A stretch of 64,000 bases of DNA from Micavibrio sp. UBA6929 (GCA_002448815.1 DKAJ01000009.1:62001-126000), one strand, 5' to 3'; positions 33,757-44,199 are shown, counted from the first letter of the stretch. The notes: generated by a model not told the origin, from the letters alone. Numbers and translations: made by a program.

Positions 33757-34335
33757 TTAAACTGCCTGCATAGATAATGGCTCGTTACGGTTAGCCGCAG
33801 ACACCAAACACCCTAACATACGCTGCATGCGGCTTGGCTCTGCGATCGGCGCGCTGGCGAACTGATTACAGAAAACTTCGGCAATCATGTGATGCGTGTG
33901 TGCCTGCGATTTCAACAAAGCGCATAAACGCATCGCAAGCGGATCTTTGGCAGCAAAGAAATTCACCGCCAAATCCAATAATTCTTCAACGTAACTTAAA
34001 TCTTCTGCAATGCTCGACATACTATCCAGCGTCGCAGGACATGATGTATCCGCCGACAAAGGCGATGTTAAAAATCCCGATGCGCGCGCCTCAACAATGC
34101 GCATGCACTCTAAAACAGATGCCTTTAAAATAGGAGAAGCCTTAATGTAAGGGCGAATAATCATGCGAAATGATAAGGCAATGCTCAAAAGCGCCGCGTC
34201 TGGCTTTTGATCGCTGATGAGAGAGCTCAGAGCATAATCACTGCTTTCATACGACACATGGCCATTTAAAATTTCTGCCACAACCACTGGCGCCTGAAGT
34301 TCATTAAGTAATTTTGCTGTCATTTCGTTTTTCAT
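33757..34335 (-). CDS. Hypothetical protein, 192 aa
   Basis: Unrecognised, soluble, mainly helical, Ala/Leu/Ser-rich protein with seven Cys or more in its later half. ATG 34335 has AAGGTG 7 bases upstream. No signal peptide or known motif is visible. It is divergent from the YifB gene with 150 AT-rich bases between, and convergent with the 56-aa gene. It could be lineage-specific. No function is assigned. Confidence 0.65.
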   Translation of the reverse strand: MKNEMTAKLLNELQAPVVVAEILNGHVSYESSDYALSSLISDQKPDAALLSIALSFRMIIRPYIKASPILKASVLECMRIVEARASGFLTSPLSADTSCPATLDSMSSIAEDLSYVEELLDLAVNFFAAKDPLAMRLCALLKSQAHTHHMIAEVFCNQFASAPIAEPSRMQRMLGCLVSAANRNEPLSMQAV

Positions 34336-34484
34336 CTCAACACCTTAGCCTGTTCTATTTATGTGTTTATTATTTGTTGAGTCCCATTCTTAAAGCATAA
34401 AAGTAAACCAATTATTAACGCGGCTTGTTTTTCTATTAAACCTATGGTTTCATTATAAAAATTTTTACACACAAAGCTGACTTT

Positions 34485-36002
34485 ATGGTATCGCGCGTTC
34501 AAACCGTTACATTTCAAGGCATCACTGTTAAACCCGTCGATGTCGAGGTTCAAATCACGAACGGTCTGCCCTCTTTCACCATTGTTGGCCTGCCGGACAA
34601 AGCCGTCGCAGAAAGTAAAGAGCGCGTGCGCGCAGCGCTCCATGCGCTTGGCATGGGATTACCGCCAAAGAAGCTCACCGTTAATCTTGCCCCCGCAGAT
34701 CTTGCCAAAGAAGGCAGTCACTTTGACCTGCCTATTGCGCTAGGCGTGCTGGCTGCGATGGGCATTTTAGATCAAGAAGATCTAAGCAACGCCATCACTC
34801 TGGGCGAGCTATCCTTAGATGGGAAACTGCGCGGCGTCAGCGGCATCCTCCCCGCTGCCATGCACGCGGCAACATCCGGCCTAGACTTTATTTGTCCTTC
34901 CGCCTGCGCCGCCGAAGCAACATGGGCCCCTGATCTGGAAATTTTAGCCGCCGATACGTTACTGCAGCTCATGAACCATTTTAAAGGCAGTCAAATTTTA
35001 TCCCCGCCCGAAATACAAACCCGCGCCATAACGACCCAAGCCAAACCTCTACATGATATGGCCGCAATCAAGGGCCAAGAAAGCGCGAAGCGCGCGCTGG
35101 AAATTGCGGCGGCGGGTGGCCACCATATGTTAATGATTGGCCCGCCCGGATCAGGGAAATCAATGCTGTCTAAGGCGTTGCCTGGTATATTACCGCCTCT
35201 TTCGCCGCGCGAGGCGCTCGACATATCCATGATCCATTCACTTGCAGGGATGCTGCCAGAATCTGGCCTTTTAACCCAGCGCCCTTTCCGTGATCCGCAT
35301 CACTCTGCCTCATTACCTGCACTGGTCGGGGGCGGCCACAAAGTGAAACCCGGCGAAATATCCCTCGCCCATCATGGCGTCCTCTTTTTAGATGAGCTTC
35401 CTGAATTTGCACGCGCAACTTTAGAATCACTGCGCCAGCCCTTAGAAAATGGTGAGGCCACAATCGCCCGCGCAAACCAGCATGTTTGCTATCCCGCACA
35501 ATTTCAGCTCATCGCTGCAATGAACCCATGCAAATGCGGCCACCTTGGCGACCCCAGTTTAGAATGCACCAAAGTGCCGCGATGCGCCGCCGATTATCAA
35601 TCCAAAATATCAGGCCCTATGCTCGACCGATTTGATCTTATCATTGATGTGCCTGCGGTTTCATTTCTTGACCTCAAACAAGGCGCGTCTGAAAACTCTG
35701 AGGCCATTGCGGCGCGCGTGCAAACGGCGCGTGACATCCAAACGCAGCGCGCCCAAGACCATCAGGCCAACAGCACAACAAACGCCCGCGCAGACGGAGA
35801 ATTCCTCGAAGCCATCTGTCCACTTGCAGACGATGCACAGCAATTATTAGACCAAGTTTTTGCCAAACATAAATTTTCCGCGCGCGGATATTTTCGTATT
35901 TTACGCGTTGCGCGAACGATTGCAGACCTCGACAATCATACAACTGTCATCTCAAAAATACATATGGCAGAGGCCCTAAGCTACCGCAGAACAAGCCTCT
36001 AA
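34485..36002 (+). CDS. YifB family Mg-chelatase-like AAA+ ATPase (ComM)
   Basis: 505 aa. An N-terminal Lon-protease-like fold (IVGLPDKAVAESKERVRAAL), then an AAA+ core with Walker A GPPGSGKS, a Walker B segment ending LFLDELPEF and the Cys cluster of NPCKCGHLGD...CTKVPRC, and a C-terminal Mg-chelatase domain (FSARGYFRILRVARTIADL). The family includes ComM, a branch-migration helicase aiding integration of foreign DNA in natural transformation. No competence genes are near. Length is typical. Confidence 0.95.
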   Translation: MVSRVQTVTFQGITVKPVDVEVQITNGLPSFTIVGLPDKAVAESKERVRAALHALGMGLPPKKLTVNLAPADLAKEGSHFDLPIALGVLAAMGILDQEDLSNAITLGELSLDGKLRGVSGILPAAMHAATSGLDFICPSACAAEATWAPDLEILAADTLLQLMNHFKGSQILSPPEIQTRAITTQAKPLHDMAAIKGQESAKRALEIAAAGGHHMLMIGPPGSGKSMLSKALPGILPPLSPREALDISMIHSLAGMLPESGLLTQRPFRDPHHSASLPALVGGGHKVKPGEISLAHHGVLFLDELPEFARATLESLRQPLENGEATIARANQHVCYPAQFQLIAAMNPCKCGHLGDPSLECTKVPRCAADYQSKISGPMLDRFDLIIDVPAVSFLDLKQGASENSEAIAARVQTARDIQTQRAQDHQANSTTNARADGEFLEAICPLADDAQQLLDQVFAKHKFSARGYFRILRVARTIADLDNHTTVISKIHMAEALSYRRTSL

Positions 36003-36202
36003 ACACGGCGCATCGCCATATCAATATCGTTTAAATCAATGTTTTTAAGACAGTTTTTATTGGTGATTAAAATCCAATATATCATTAACTATATATTAAC
36101 TTAGTTCTGTTAAAACAAGGACTTAAGCAAAACCGCGTAACGTTTTATTAAGACTTCTCCCTCATAATTATAGAAAATAATAATGACTTATGGGGTAGGG
36201 CA

Positions 36203-37192
36203 GTGTCCTTAATCAAAGAAATATCAAGTAAACCAGTATCAAGCCGCATCGCAAAAGGTGCGCTTTCACAAGGCTTTGGCCAGTGCAGCGCCGGCCTTAG
36301 CCAAGGTTTTGACATCTATAGTATCTCCCCAGACGCCAGCCAATCACCAAGCAACGGCCAAGGAACAGTCATTGGAACACTTGCAGGAAACTTTAACCTA
36401 AGCGTATCAGCCAGCAGCATCACAAGCGTTGATTCTACAAAAGGCGGATCAATGAGCGCCGCACAAAGCGTAAAAGCACAAACCAAAGCCGTGACACAAC
36501 AAACATCGATGGTCAAAGGCATCTGCACCAACGTTATCCAACAAGCGCAGCGCGAAGTCCACGCCTGCGTAAAAGAGCAAGGCATGTCAGGTCAGCCCCT
36601 CTTCGCGCAAAGCACATCATCAGAAGTCGATTTATTTACAAGCGCGGCGCTTGGCGGCGTTTCCGCAGAAATGATGAACTTACTTGGCGCATGCCAAAAC
36701 ATTAAATCTGTTTCTGGCGCTGACCGCAAGGCGATGATGGATCAACTTAAAGATGCATTAGTCACGCGCTCTAGCCCAAGCCCTCAAGTAAGCCTCGCCC
36801 AACAATCAAAAAACCAGCCCAAGCCTGAAACCTTTGACTGGCAAGAATTTTTTGACAACGGATTTGAATTAGATGACATCATGAATGTCGATCCAAATTA
36901 TCCCCTACCGCGCGAGCTATATAAAGAATTCCATGATGCAAATGACATTGAAGTTGGCATGAAACAAGAGTTTGCCAACGCTGTTCAAGCTGAAGAGCGC
37001 GCCATGAAAGATCCGAACACAGATCCGTCATATTTTGCACGCTCAACCGCCGCAAGCCTTGCAAGCATCAATCAAGTCACTGTACCTGATGCACAATTAG
37101 ACGAGCGCATCGTCGCCGCGGTCAACAAATTAAACCCTCCGCTAGAGTGGGCCAAAGCTGCATCGCCAAACAGTGCAATGGGTATGAACGTA
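36203..37192 (+). CDS. Hypothetical protein, Ser/Gln-rich, 330 aa
   Basis: Unrecognised protein starting at GTG 36203 with GGGGTAGGG just upstream. The first 130 residues are low-complexity (Ser, Gln, Gly) with a doubled SQGF unit (LSQGFGQCSAGLSQGF). The middle holds TSSEVDLFTSAALGG. The last 100 are acidic and helical (FDWQEFFDNGFELDDIMNV). There is no signal peptide or membrane helix. Low-complexity N-terminus plus no export signal may suggest a secreted or scaffold protein, but this is open. A diguanylate cyclase follows after 130 AT-rich bases. The stop codon ends a few bases beyond the last codon given. Confidence 0.65.
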
Positions 37193-37324
37193 TAAAAAAC
37201 ATCCATTTAATAACGCAATTAAGGATTGCATATAAAAACAATACAGTTACAATGTTTGTGCATAGCAGTATTAAACATGCTGTAAATTAAATAATAAAAA
37301 CAAAAAGATCGGGACGACAAAGGC

Positions 37325-38374
37325 GTGCATTACAACCACCCTAAAGACAAAGCAGATAGCTTTTCGGCGCAGGCGCTTGAGAAGATCAAGGCGTGCGACT
37401 TGCCGCTGGTCCCAGGCATTTATGAAATGTGGTACGTACATTTTGCTGGCTCTAATCCTGAGCTTTCACATGCCATCGAACTCATCGATATTAACGAAGA
37501 ATTAGATTTCACGTATGAGGCATGCGCCGAATTATACGACAAATTCCTAAACAACGAAGAAGAAGTCGCCAATGTCCGCGAGGCAGGCAGCCAAATTCAA
37601 ACAACCATTAAGGATGTAAATGCCCTTGTAAATGACGTCAAAGACGTCACATCACAATATAACGGCACACTCGAGGACATCAGCAGTAAACTCGAAGGCA
37701 ATGACTATTCAACGGATGAAGTCAAAGATTTGCTCAAGACGATTGCACTGGACACCAACGTCATTCTTGAAAAAAACAAAAAACTCGAACAAGAGCTTGG
37801 CAAACAAGCGCAAGTCATGATGGGCTTGCAGCGCGATCTTGATCGCGTCCGTCAAGAAGCCATGACAGACGGCCTAACCAATGTTGCCAACCGTAAGGCG
37901 TTCGACATTCAGCTCAATAAAATGATCGAAGCCCACGAATCGAATGCAGAGCAAACATTCTCACTAATATTAATGGACATCGACCACTTCAAAAGCTTCA
38001 ACGACAATTATGGTCACCAAATCGGTGACCAGGTCTTGCGCCTTGTTGCAAAAACACTGCTCGACGGCGTTAAGGGCCGCGACTTTGTTGCGCGTTATGG
38101 CGGTGAAGAATTTGCATTGTTATTGCCCAACACCAATCAACACGCTGGTCAACGTCTTGCAGACGAACTGCGCGAGGCCGTTGCCAACAAACAGGTTGTG
38201 AACCGTAATTCTGGCAAAAAACTAGGGCGCATTACTTTATCAGGCGGTATCACCGAATTTTATGGCGGCGACACCGTTGATGATATCATCGAACGCGCAG
38301 ATAACGCCCTGTACGAGGCCAAAAACAAAGGCCGCAACATGATCTGTTTGGCCAAAGTGAAAATTGCACGCTAA
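37325..38374 (+). CDS. Diguanylate cyclase (GGDEF) with coiled-coil N-terminus
   Basis: 349 aa. A soluble N-terminal helical region with a long coiled coil (about 85-185) leads to a GGDEF domain. The active site is GGEEF with the Mg-binding MDIDHFKSFNDNYGH, so it should make cyclic-di-GMP. The inhibitory site five residues before reads K-G-R-D, so Lys replaces the first Arg of RxxD and product inhibition may be weak. There is no receiver or membrane segment. The start is GTG 37325, with the ribosome site unclear. It may link to the chemotaxis/kinase region in controlling motility or adhesion (inference). Confidence 0.92.
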   Translation: MHYNHPKDKADSFSAQALEKIKACDLPLVPGIYEMWYVHFAGSNPELSHAIELIDINEELDFTYEACAELYDKFLNNEEEVANVREAGSQIQTTIKDVNALVNDVKDVTSQYNGTLEDISSKLEGNDYSTDEVKDLLKTIALDTNVILEKNKKLEQELGKQAQVMMGLQRDLDRVRQEAMTDGLTNVANRKAFDIQLNKMIEAHESNAEQTFSLILMDIDHFKSFNDNYGHQIGDQVLRLVAKTLLDGVKGRDFVARYGGEEFALLLPNTNQHAGQRLADELREAVANKQVVNRNSGKKLGRITLSGGITEFYGGDTVDDIIERADNALYEAKNKGRNMICLAKVKIAR

Positions 38375-38436
38375 TCGCGCTTGCAAAATCAGATATTCAC
38401 TTGCTTTAACGCGGCAATCCCCTTTATCTTGCACTT

Positions 38437-40677
38437 ATGAACGCACATTCCGCACCGATTGATAATCAGCCTCCCTATTTACAAGGCCTGAACCCTGAAC
38501 AAGGGCGCGCCGTAGAAACCCTCGATGGCCCCGTTTTGGTCTTGGCGGGCGCAGGCACAGGCAAAACGCGCGTCCTCACAACGCGCCTTGCGCATTTGCT
38601 GGAAACGGGCACGGCGTTCCCATCGCAAATTATGGCTGTGACCTTTACAAACAAGGCCGCCCAAGAAATGAAAGAACGCGTCAGCGCCATAATGGGCGGC
38701 ATGTCCGTCGAAGGATGGTGGCTTGGCACATTTCACGCACTTGCCGCGCGCATACTGCGTCGTCACGCCGACCTTGTTGGCCTAAACAGTAACTTCACAA
38801 TCCTTGATCCCGATGATCAAATTCGCCTGCTCAAACAAATCATGGAAGTCCACAATATCGACACAAAAAAGTGGGCACCCAAGGCCATGATATCTGTCAT
38901 TGATCGCTGGAAAGACCGTGCGCTGACCGCAGAAACAGTCGATCAAGACGAAGCCGGTGATCTGGCAGACGGCAAACTGCGCGCCGTTTACAAGGCCTAC
39001 CAACAACGCCTGAAAGAAATTAACGCCTGCGATTTTGCAGATCTGCTATTACACTGCATTCATATCTTTAAAAACCCAGAAAACAAAATGATCCTCGAAG
39101 AGTATCATCGCCGTTTTCGTTATATTATGGTGGACGAATACCAAGACACCAACGTCGCGCAATATCTGTGGCTACGCTTACTGGCGCAGGGATCAAAAAA
39201 TATTTGCTGCGTAGGCGATGATGACCAGTCTATTTATGGCTGGCGCGGCGCCGAGGTTGGCAACATCCTACGCTTTGAACAAGACTTCCCTGGCGCGGCG
39301 ATTATCAGACTGGAACAAAATTATCGCTCGACAAACAATATCCTGCGCGCCGCAGGCAGCGTTATCGCCAATAACAGCGACCGCCTAGGAAAAGAGCTAT
39401 GGTCGGAAGCAGGCGATGGTGAAAAAATAACTGTCATGGGCCTGTGGGACGGCGACGCCGAAGCGCGCTGGATCGGTGAAGAAATCGAACAAATGCAGCG
39501 CAAAGGCAACGCACTTGGCGACATGGCGATCTTGGTGCGGGCAGGCTTTCAAACCCGTGAATTTGAAGAACGCTTCATCAAGCTTGGCATCGCCTACAAG
39601 GTTATCGGCGGACAACGCTTTTACGAGCGCTCTGAAATTCGTGATGCGCTGGCCTATCTGCGTGCCACCGTGCAGCCCCACGATGATCTCGCGTTAGAAC
39701 GCATCATCAACAAGCCCAAACGCTCAATTGGTAATCAATCCATCCAAAAACTTTACGCCCATGCACGCCGCCATAATATGAGCCTGCATGACGCCATCAT
39801 CGACCTTACCCAAACGGATGAACTGACAACGCGCCTGCGCGGGTCACTCATGCGCGTGATGGATGACTTTAACCGCTGGCGATCGCTGCTCGATCAAATG
39901 GATCATGCCGAGTTGACCGCGCAAATCCTAGAAGACAGCGGCTATATGGCCATGTGGAAGGCAGATAAATCACCAGACGCACCCGGGCGCATTGAAAACC
40001 TGAAGGAACTTGTTTCCGGCATGCAGGAATTTGACAACATGGCGGACTTTCTTGAACATGTCGCCCTGGTCTTTGAAAATCAACAAGCCTCAGAAGAAGA
40101 CTGCGTCACCATTATGACGCTGCACGGCGCTAAAGGTCTGGAATTTAATACTGTTTTCTTGCCCGGTTGGGAAGAAGGTTTATTCCCGTCACAACGCACG
40201 ATGGATGAAAATGGCCTCAAAGGCCTAGAAGAAGAACGCCGCCTTGCCTATGTTGGCATTACGCGCGCACGCAAAAAAGCCTATATTTCATACGTCGGCA
40301 ACCGCCGCATGTACGGAAATTATGTGGCCTCTATCCCCTCGCGCTTTATCGAGGAACTCCCCGAAGCCAATATCGACCGCGCCAGCGACATCGGCATCTC
40401 GCAAAGCGGGCGATCATCGCACTGGGATTCTAGTGGATTTGGCGGTGCACATTACCACAGCACCACAAAAAAACCGACCACCCGATCTTCATCGCTAACG
40501 CAGCAAACACGCAGCGAAACGGGCGATATACTCACACGCGGCGACCGCGTTTTTCACACAAAATTTGGCTATGGGAAAATCATCAATATCGAAGGCCATA
40601 AACTGGACATTAAATTTGAAACCAGTGGCCTGAAACGCGTCATGGACAGTTTCGTCACCAAAGAAGATTGCCTCTAG
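38437..40677 (+). CDS. uvrD: UvrD/PcrA-type DNA helicase
   Basis: 746-aa SF1A 3'-5' helicase for excision and mismatch repair. The motifs follow in order: GAGTGKTRVL (I), VDEYQDTN (II), DDQSIYGWRGA (III), LEQNYRST (IV), TLHGAKGLEF (V), VGITRARK (VI). The C-terminal Tudor-like segment GDRVFHTKFGYGKI that binds RNA polymerase in PcrA/UvrD is present after a low-complexity linker. ATG 38437 starts with MNAHS. Length is normal. Confidence 0.95.
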   Translation: MNAHSAPIDNQPPYLQGLNPEQGRAVETLDGPVLVLAGAGTGKTRVLTTRLAHLLETGTAFPSQIMAVTFTNKAAQEMKERVSAIMGGMSVEGWWLGTFHALAARILRRHADLVGLNSNFTILDPDDQIRLLKQIMEVHNIDTKKWAPKAMISVIDRWKDRALTAETVDQDEAGDLADGKLRAVYKAYQQRLKEINACDFADLLLHCIHIFKNPENKMILEEYHRRFRYIMVDEYQDTNVAQYLWLRLLAQGSKNICCVGDDDQSIYGWRGAEVGNILRFEQDFPGAAIIRLEQNYRSTNNILRAAGSVIANNSDRLGKELWSEAGDGEKITVMGLWDGDAEARWIGEEIEQMQRKGNALGDMAILVRAGFQTREFEERFIKLGIAYKVIGGQRFYERSEIRDALAYLRATVQPHDDLALERIINKPKRSIGNQSIQKLYAHARRHNMSLHDAIIDLTQTDELTTRLRGSLMRVMDDFNRWRSLLDQMDHAELTAQILEDSGYMAMWKADKSPDAPGRIENLKELVSGMQEFDNMADFLEHVALVFENQQASEEDCVTIMTLHGAKGLEFNTVFLPGWEEGLFPSQRTMDENGLKGLEEERRLAYVGITRARKKAYISYVGNRRMYGNYVASIPSRFIEELPEANIDRASDIGISQSGRSSHWDSSGFGGAHYHSTTKKPTTRSSSLTQQTRSETGDILTRGDRVFHTKFGYGKIINIEGHKLDIKFETSGLKRVMDSFVTKEDCL

Positions 40678-40742
40678 ACTTCGGCGCGGCTCAGCACTAA
40701 AATTACAACCAGTCATAGCGATTATTACAAGGATTTCATCAC

Positions 40743-41693
40743 ATGCAAAAAACGGCTGTTATCTTCGGGGGAACCGGTTTTGTCGGACGCAATATTGTTA
40801 AGGCTCTGGCTCAGCGCGGCATGCGCATCAAAATCGCCACCCGCGTTCCAGAAGCTGCCTTTTTCCTAAAGCCCCTAGGCGATATCGGTCAAATCGTGCC
40901 TGTTGCCTATGATCCAGCGGATTATAACACCATTGCCGAGCTTATCTCTGGCGCAGATTATGTTTTCAACTGCGTTGGCATCTTGTTTGAAAAGCCAGGC
41001 AAACAATCCTTCACACACATTCACGCAGAACTGCCTGAATCCATTGCCACAGCCGCCGCAATCAGTAACGTAAAACGCCTTGTTCACATCTCGGCGCTTG
41101 GCATTGATACATCATCATCCAATTACGCCGCCAGTAAATTAGACGGCGAAAAACGCGTCCTCAAGGCATTTCCAAACGCAACTATTCTGCGCCCAAGCAT
41201 CATTTTCGGGAAAGATGATGACTTCTTCAATAAATTTGCGAAAATCGCGCAAGTCGCGCCGTTCCTACCACTTATCGGCGGTGGCCAAACAAAATTCCAG
41301 CCCATTTACATCGAAGACGTTGTAAAAGCCGCACTTCAGGCAATTGACATGCCCACCAGCGATAAAACTTCCCCGCTTGGTAAAGCATACGAACTTGGCG
41401 GCGCTGAAGTTTTCACTTTCAAGCAAATCTTTGAAAAGCTTTTGCATTACACAGGCCTACAACGCTGCCTTGTGCCTTTGCCATTTGAAATTGCAAAAAT
41501 GCAGGCATCAATCCTCAGCCTCTTGCCAAAACCACTGCTGACAAAAGATCAAGTTGAAAGCCTCAAATCAGATAACATCGTTGGCAAAAAGGCGCTGACG
41601 CTGTCTGATTTGAACATTCAGCCCACATCACTGGATATTGTTTTACCAACATATTTGACCACATACCGTCCAGGTGGTCGTTTTTCGGCGTAA
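40743..41693 (+). CDS. NDUFA9-like NAD(P)-binding epimerase/dehydratase family protein
   Basis: 316-aa atypical SDR. The nucleotide motif GGTGFVGRNIV is at the N-terminus, with HISALG and a YAASKLDGE active-site-like block (Tyr/Lys present) and RPSIIFGKDDDFFN. This set is typical of alphaproteobacterial relatives of the mitochondrial complex I subunit NDUFA9, thought to have a structural or quinone-related role. It precedes surA and rsmA; the surA frame starts inside its last codons only if read from the upstream ATG, which is rejected. Confidence 0.9.
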   Translation: MQKTAVIFGGTGFVGRNIVKALAQRGMRIKIATRVPEAAFFLKPLGDIGQIVPVAYDPADYNTIAELISGADYVFNCVGILFEKPGKQSFTHIHAELPESIATAAAISNVKRLVHISALGIDTSSSNYAASKLDGEKRVLKAFPNATILRPSIIFGKDDDFFNKFAKIAQVAPFLPLIGGGQTKFQPIYIEDVVKAALQAIDMPTSDKTSPLGKAYELGGAEVFTFKQIFEKLLHYTGLQRCLVPLPFEIAKMQASILSLLPKPLLTKDQVESLKSDNIVGKKALTLSDLNIQPTSLDIVLPTYLTTYRPGGRFSA

Positions 41694-41715
41694 CCCGCCC
41701 AAAGGAAGGACTTTT

Positions 41716-42681
41716 ATGCGCCTGCGCATCACGTACGTACTGTTTTTTATCTGCGCTATGCTAACCAGCATAGCAAGCGTTTCAGCCACACTGCCATCAC
41801 AAAAAGTCGGCATCGCAGTTGTTGTCAATGATGGCGCAATTTCCTACATGGACATTCAAAGCCGCTTAGCCTTGATTATCGCCTCTTCGGGTCTGCCAGA
41901 TAACAATCAAACACGCCAAAAATTATTGCCGCAGGTCGTCAATATGTTGATCGAAGAAGCCGTCCAAATGCAAGAGGCCGAACGTTTAGACATTCTTGTA
42001 ACCGAACAAGAAATCGATGCTGGCTTTAACGATCTCGCAAAAACCAACAACATGACATCCCAACAATTCGAGCAACTGCTAGAGGGCAAAAACGTCCCTG
42101 TCATCAGCTTGCGCAAACAAATCAAGGCACGCCTCGCATGGCAAAAAGTGTTCTCATCTGACCTGCGCCGCAACGTGCGCGTCAGTAACAGTGATATCGA
42201 AAGCCAGCTTCAGCGCATGCAAGACCATATCGGCCAGACAGAGTATCTCTTGTCCGAGATTTTCTTACCCGTCGATACAGTCACCGACGACAAGGCCGTC
42301 AAAAAACTTGCGCAGCAAGTCGTTACCGACATTTCAAACAAGCGCGCACCATTTGCGGCTGTCGCACAGCAAATCTCCAAAGCACCAGGCGCGCAAACAG
42401 GCGGCGCATTAGGCTGGGTTCCTGAAAATCAGCTAGAACCAGAAGTACGCAGCGTCGTCAGCACAATGGCAAGCAAATCACTCACACACCCCATTCGCAC
42501 ACTTGATGGCTATCATATTTTTTATCTCAGCGATAAACGTACAATCACCGCAGATAAAATCCCCTCGCGTGATGAAGTTGCAAATATGCTAACCATGGAC
42601 CGCGCCGAACGCATTAGCCGCAATCGCCTCAATGCCCTCAAGCATGGCGCATTCATCGATAACCGTATAGAAATGCGCTAA
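41716..42681 (+). CDS. surA: SurA-like periplasmic peptidyl-prolyl isomerase
   Basis: 321 aa from ATG 41716, with AAGGAAGGA 6 bases upstream. Signal peptide (LFFICAMLTSIASVSA), SurA N-terminal chaperone domain (VVNDGAISYMDIQSRLALII), and one PpiC-type rotamase domain (about 180-285: LLSEIFLPV, GGALGWVPENQL, TLDGYHIFYL). E. coli SurA has two such domains, so this is the short form. It assists outer-membrane protein folding. rsmA starts one base after its stop. The pdxA gene often found between surA and rsmA is missing. Confidence 0.92.
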   Translation: MRLRITYVLFFICAMLTSIASVSATLPSQKVGIAVVVNDGAISYMDIQSRLALIIASSGLPDNNQTRQKLLPQVVNMLIEEAVQMQEAERLDILVTEQEIDAGFNDLAKTNNMTSQQFEQLLEGKNVPVISLRKQIKARLAWQKVFSSDLRRNVRVSNSDIESQLQRMQDHIGQTEYLLSEIFLPVDTVTDDKAVKKLAQQVVTDISNKRAPFAAVAQQISKAPGAQTGGALGWVPENQLEPEVRSVVSTMASKSLTHPIRTLDGYHIFYLSDKRTITADKIPSRDEVANMLTMDRAERISRNRLNALKHGAFIDNRIEMR

Positions 42682-42682
42682 G

Positions 42683-43543
42683 ATGGCTTTTGATCGTGAC
42701 ACCCTTCCCCCGCTGCGCGATGTCATCACACAAAACAATTTACGCGCCGAGAAAAAGTTTGGTCAAAACTTTCTGCTCGATGGCAATATCACCGACAAAA
42801 TCGTTCGCCATGCGGGCTACCTAAGCGATAAAAACTGCTTTGAAATCGGCCCCGGACCAGGTGGTCTAACGCGGTCCATTTTACATGCAAATCCTGTATC
42901 CCTAACCGCGATCGAATTCGATCCGCGTGCGATTACCACCCTGCAAGGCTTAAAACAGGCCGCTGGCGAAGATCTGTCTTTGATCGAAGGCGATGCACTA
43001 AAAATAAACCTGATGGATTTAAGCGCCGCCCCGCGCGCCATCATTGCAAATCTGCCCTATAACATTGCAACGCCTTTATTGATAGGCTGGCTTAGCCAGA
43101 TTGCCGATCATGGCGCCCAAGCCTTTGAAACAATGACATTAATGTTTCAAAAAGAAGTAACCGACCGCATAGTCGCCTCTGCAGGTGATAAAACATATGG
43201 GCGCTTGTCCGTCCTGTGCCAATGGCTATGCAACGTGCAACAGGTTTATGTCCTCCCCGCCGAGGCTTTTACCCCACCGCCCAAAGTCAAATCGGCAATC
43301 GTTCATTTCAAAACCAAAGCCAAACAGCCCAGCGCGCCAGATTTTAAAGTGATGGAATCACTCACCGAGGCAGCCTTTGGCCAGCGCCGTAAAATGGTCA
43401 GGTCTAGTTTAAAGAAATATAGCGCCGCGTTAGAGGCCTGCGGCATTGACCCAACCATGCGCGCAGAGAACATTACTGTCGAAGATTATATCAAAATGGC
43501 GCAGTTTATCACAGACAACCCCAAAGCCGCCGAAACGCCTTAA
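42683..43543 (+). CDS. rsmA: 16S rRNA (adenine1518/1519-N6) dimethyltransferase
   Basis: 286-aa KsgA/RsmA. SAM motif EIGPGPGGLTRSIL, catalytic NLPYNIATPLL and FQKEVTDRIVA are all present, with the C-terminal helical domain. It makes the conserved dimethyladenosines of helix 45 in 16S rRNA. It is coupled to surA (one base between) and convergent with gmk (4-base overlap). Confidence 0.97.
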   Translation: MAFDRDTLPPLRDVITQNNLRAEKKFGQNFLLDGNITDKIVRHAGYLSDKNCFEIGPGPGGLTRSILHANPVSLTAIEFDPRAITTLQGLKQAAGEDLSLIEGDALKINLMDLSAAPRAIIANLPYNIATPLLIGWLSQIADHGAQAFETMTLMFQKEVTDRIVASAGDKTYGRLSVLCQWLCNVQQVYVLPAEAFTPPPKVKSAIVHFKTKAKQPSAPDFKVMESLTEAAFGQRRKMVRSSLKKYSAALEACGIDPTMRAENITVEDYIKMAQFITDNPKAAETP

Positions 43544-44199
43544 AGGCCACTCATCAGGCCGCGGACAAAATCAGACAACCCCTTAATGCGGCGGCGTTTC
43601 ACGCGCTCTCCGTCCAAAATCGTCTGAGCATCCGCAATCGCCGTATCAATATTTTCATTGATAATCACATAGTCATACTCCGCATAATGAGAAATCTCAT
43701 CCGTCGCTTTGGACATGCGGTGGCGAATTTGTTCTTCTGTCTCGCGCGTATCGCGTGAACGGCTGCGTAAACGTCCCTCAAGAATTTGACGTGACGGCGG
43801 CAAAATAAAGACGGTCACAACATCGTCGCTGGCAATTTCCCGCATTTGCTGCGTGCCTTGCCAATCAATGTCAAAAATAACATCACGCCCTTCTTGTAGC
43901 GCCTTTTCAACCGGCGCGCGCGGCGTACCATAGTAATGCTCAAAAACTTTGGCGTGCTCAAGCATATCGCCGCGATCGATCATATCGCGAAACTCATCAA
44001 TCGATACAAAATAATAATCCTGTCCATGCACTTCGCCGGCGCGGCGCGGGCGCGTCGTTGCTGACACAGAAATCTGCATATCTGGGTTTTTCTCAAGCAA
44101 CGCCCGCGTAATCGTCGTTTTGCCTGCCCCCGATGGAGAGGACATAATATACATCAAACCGCGGCGCGTTAAATTTTCCAACTTTAATTCCTTACACAT
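43540..44199 (-). CDS. gmk: Guanylate kinase
   Basis: 219 aa. P-loop SPSGAGKTT, GMP-binding STTRPRR-like block ATTRPRRAGEVHGQDYYF, and IDWQGTQQMR. It phosphorylates GMP to GDP. The first 15 residues before MYIMSS are an extra N-terminal stretch; start at ATG 44199, or possibly later. It is transcribed alone and overlaps the end of rsmA. Confidence 0.97.
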   Translation of the reverse strand: MCKELKLENLTRRGLMYIMSSPSGAGKTTITRALLEKNPDMQISVSATTRPRRAGEVHGQDYYFVSIDEFRDMIDRGDMLEHAKVFEHYYGTPRAPVEKALQEGRDVIFDIDWQGTQQMREIASDDVVTVFILPPSRQILEGRLRSRSRDTRETEEQIRHRMSKATDEISHYAEYDYVIINENIDTAIADAQTILDGERVKRRRIKGLSDFVRGLMSGL

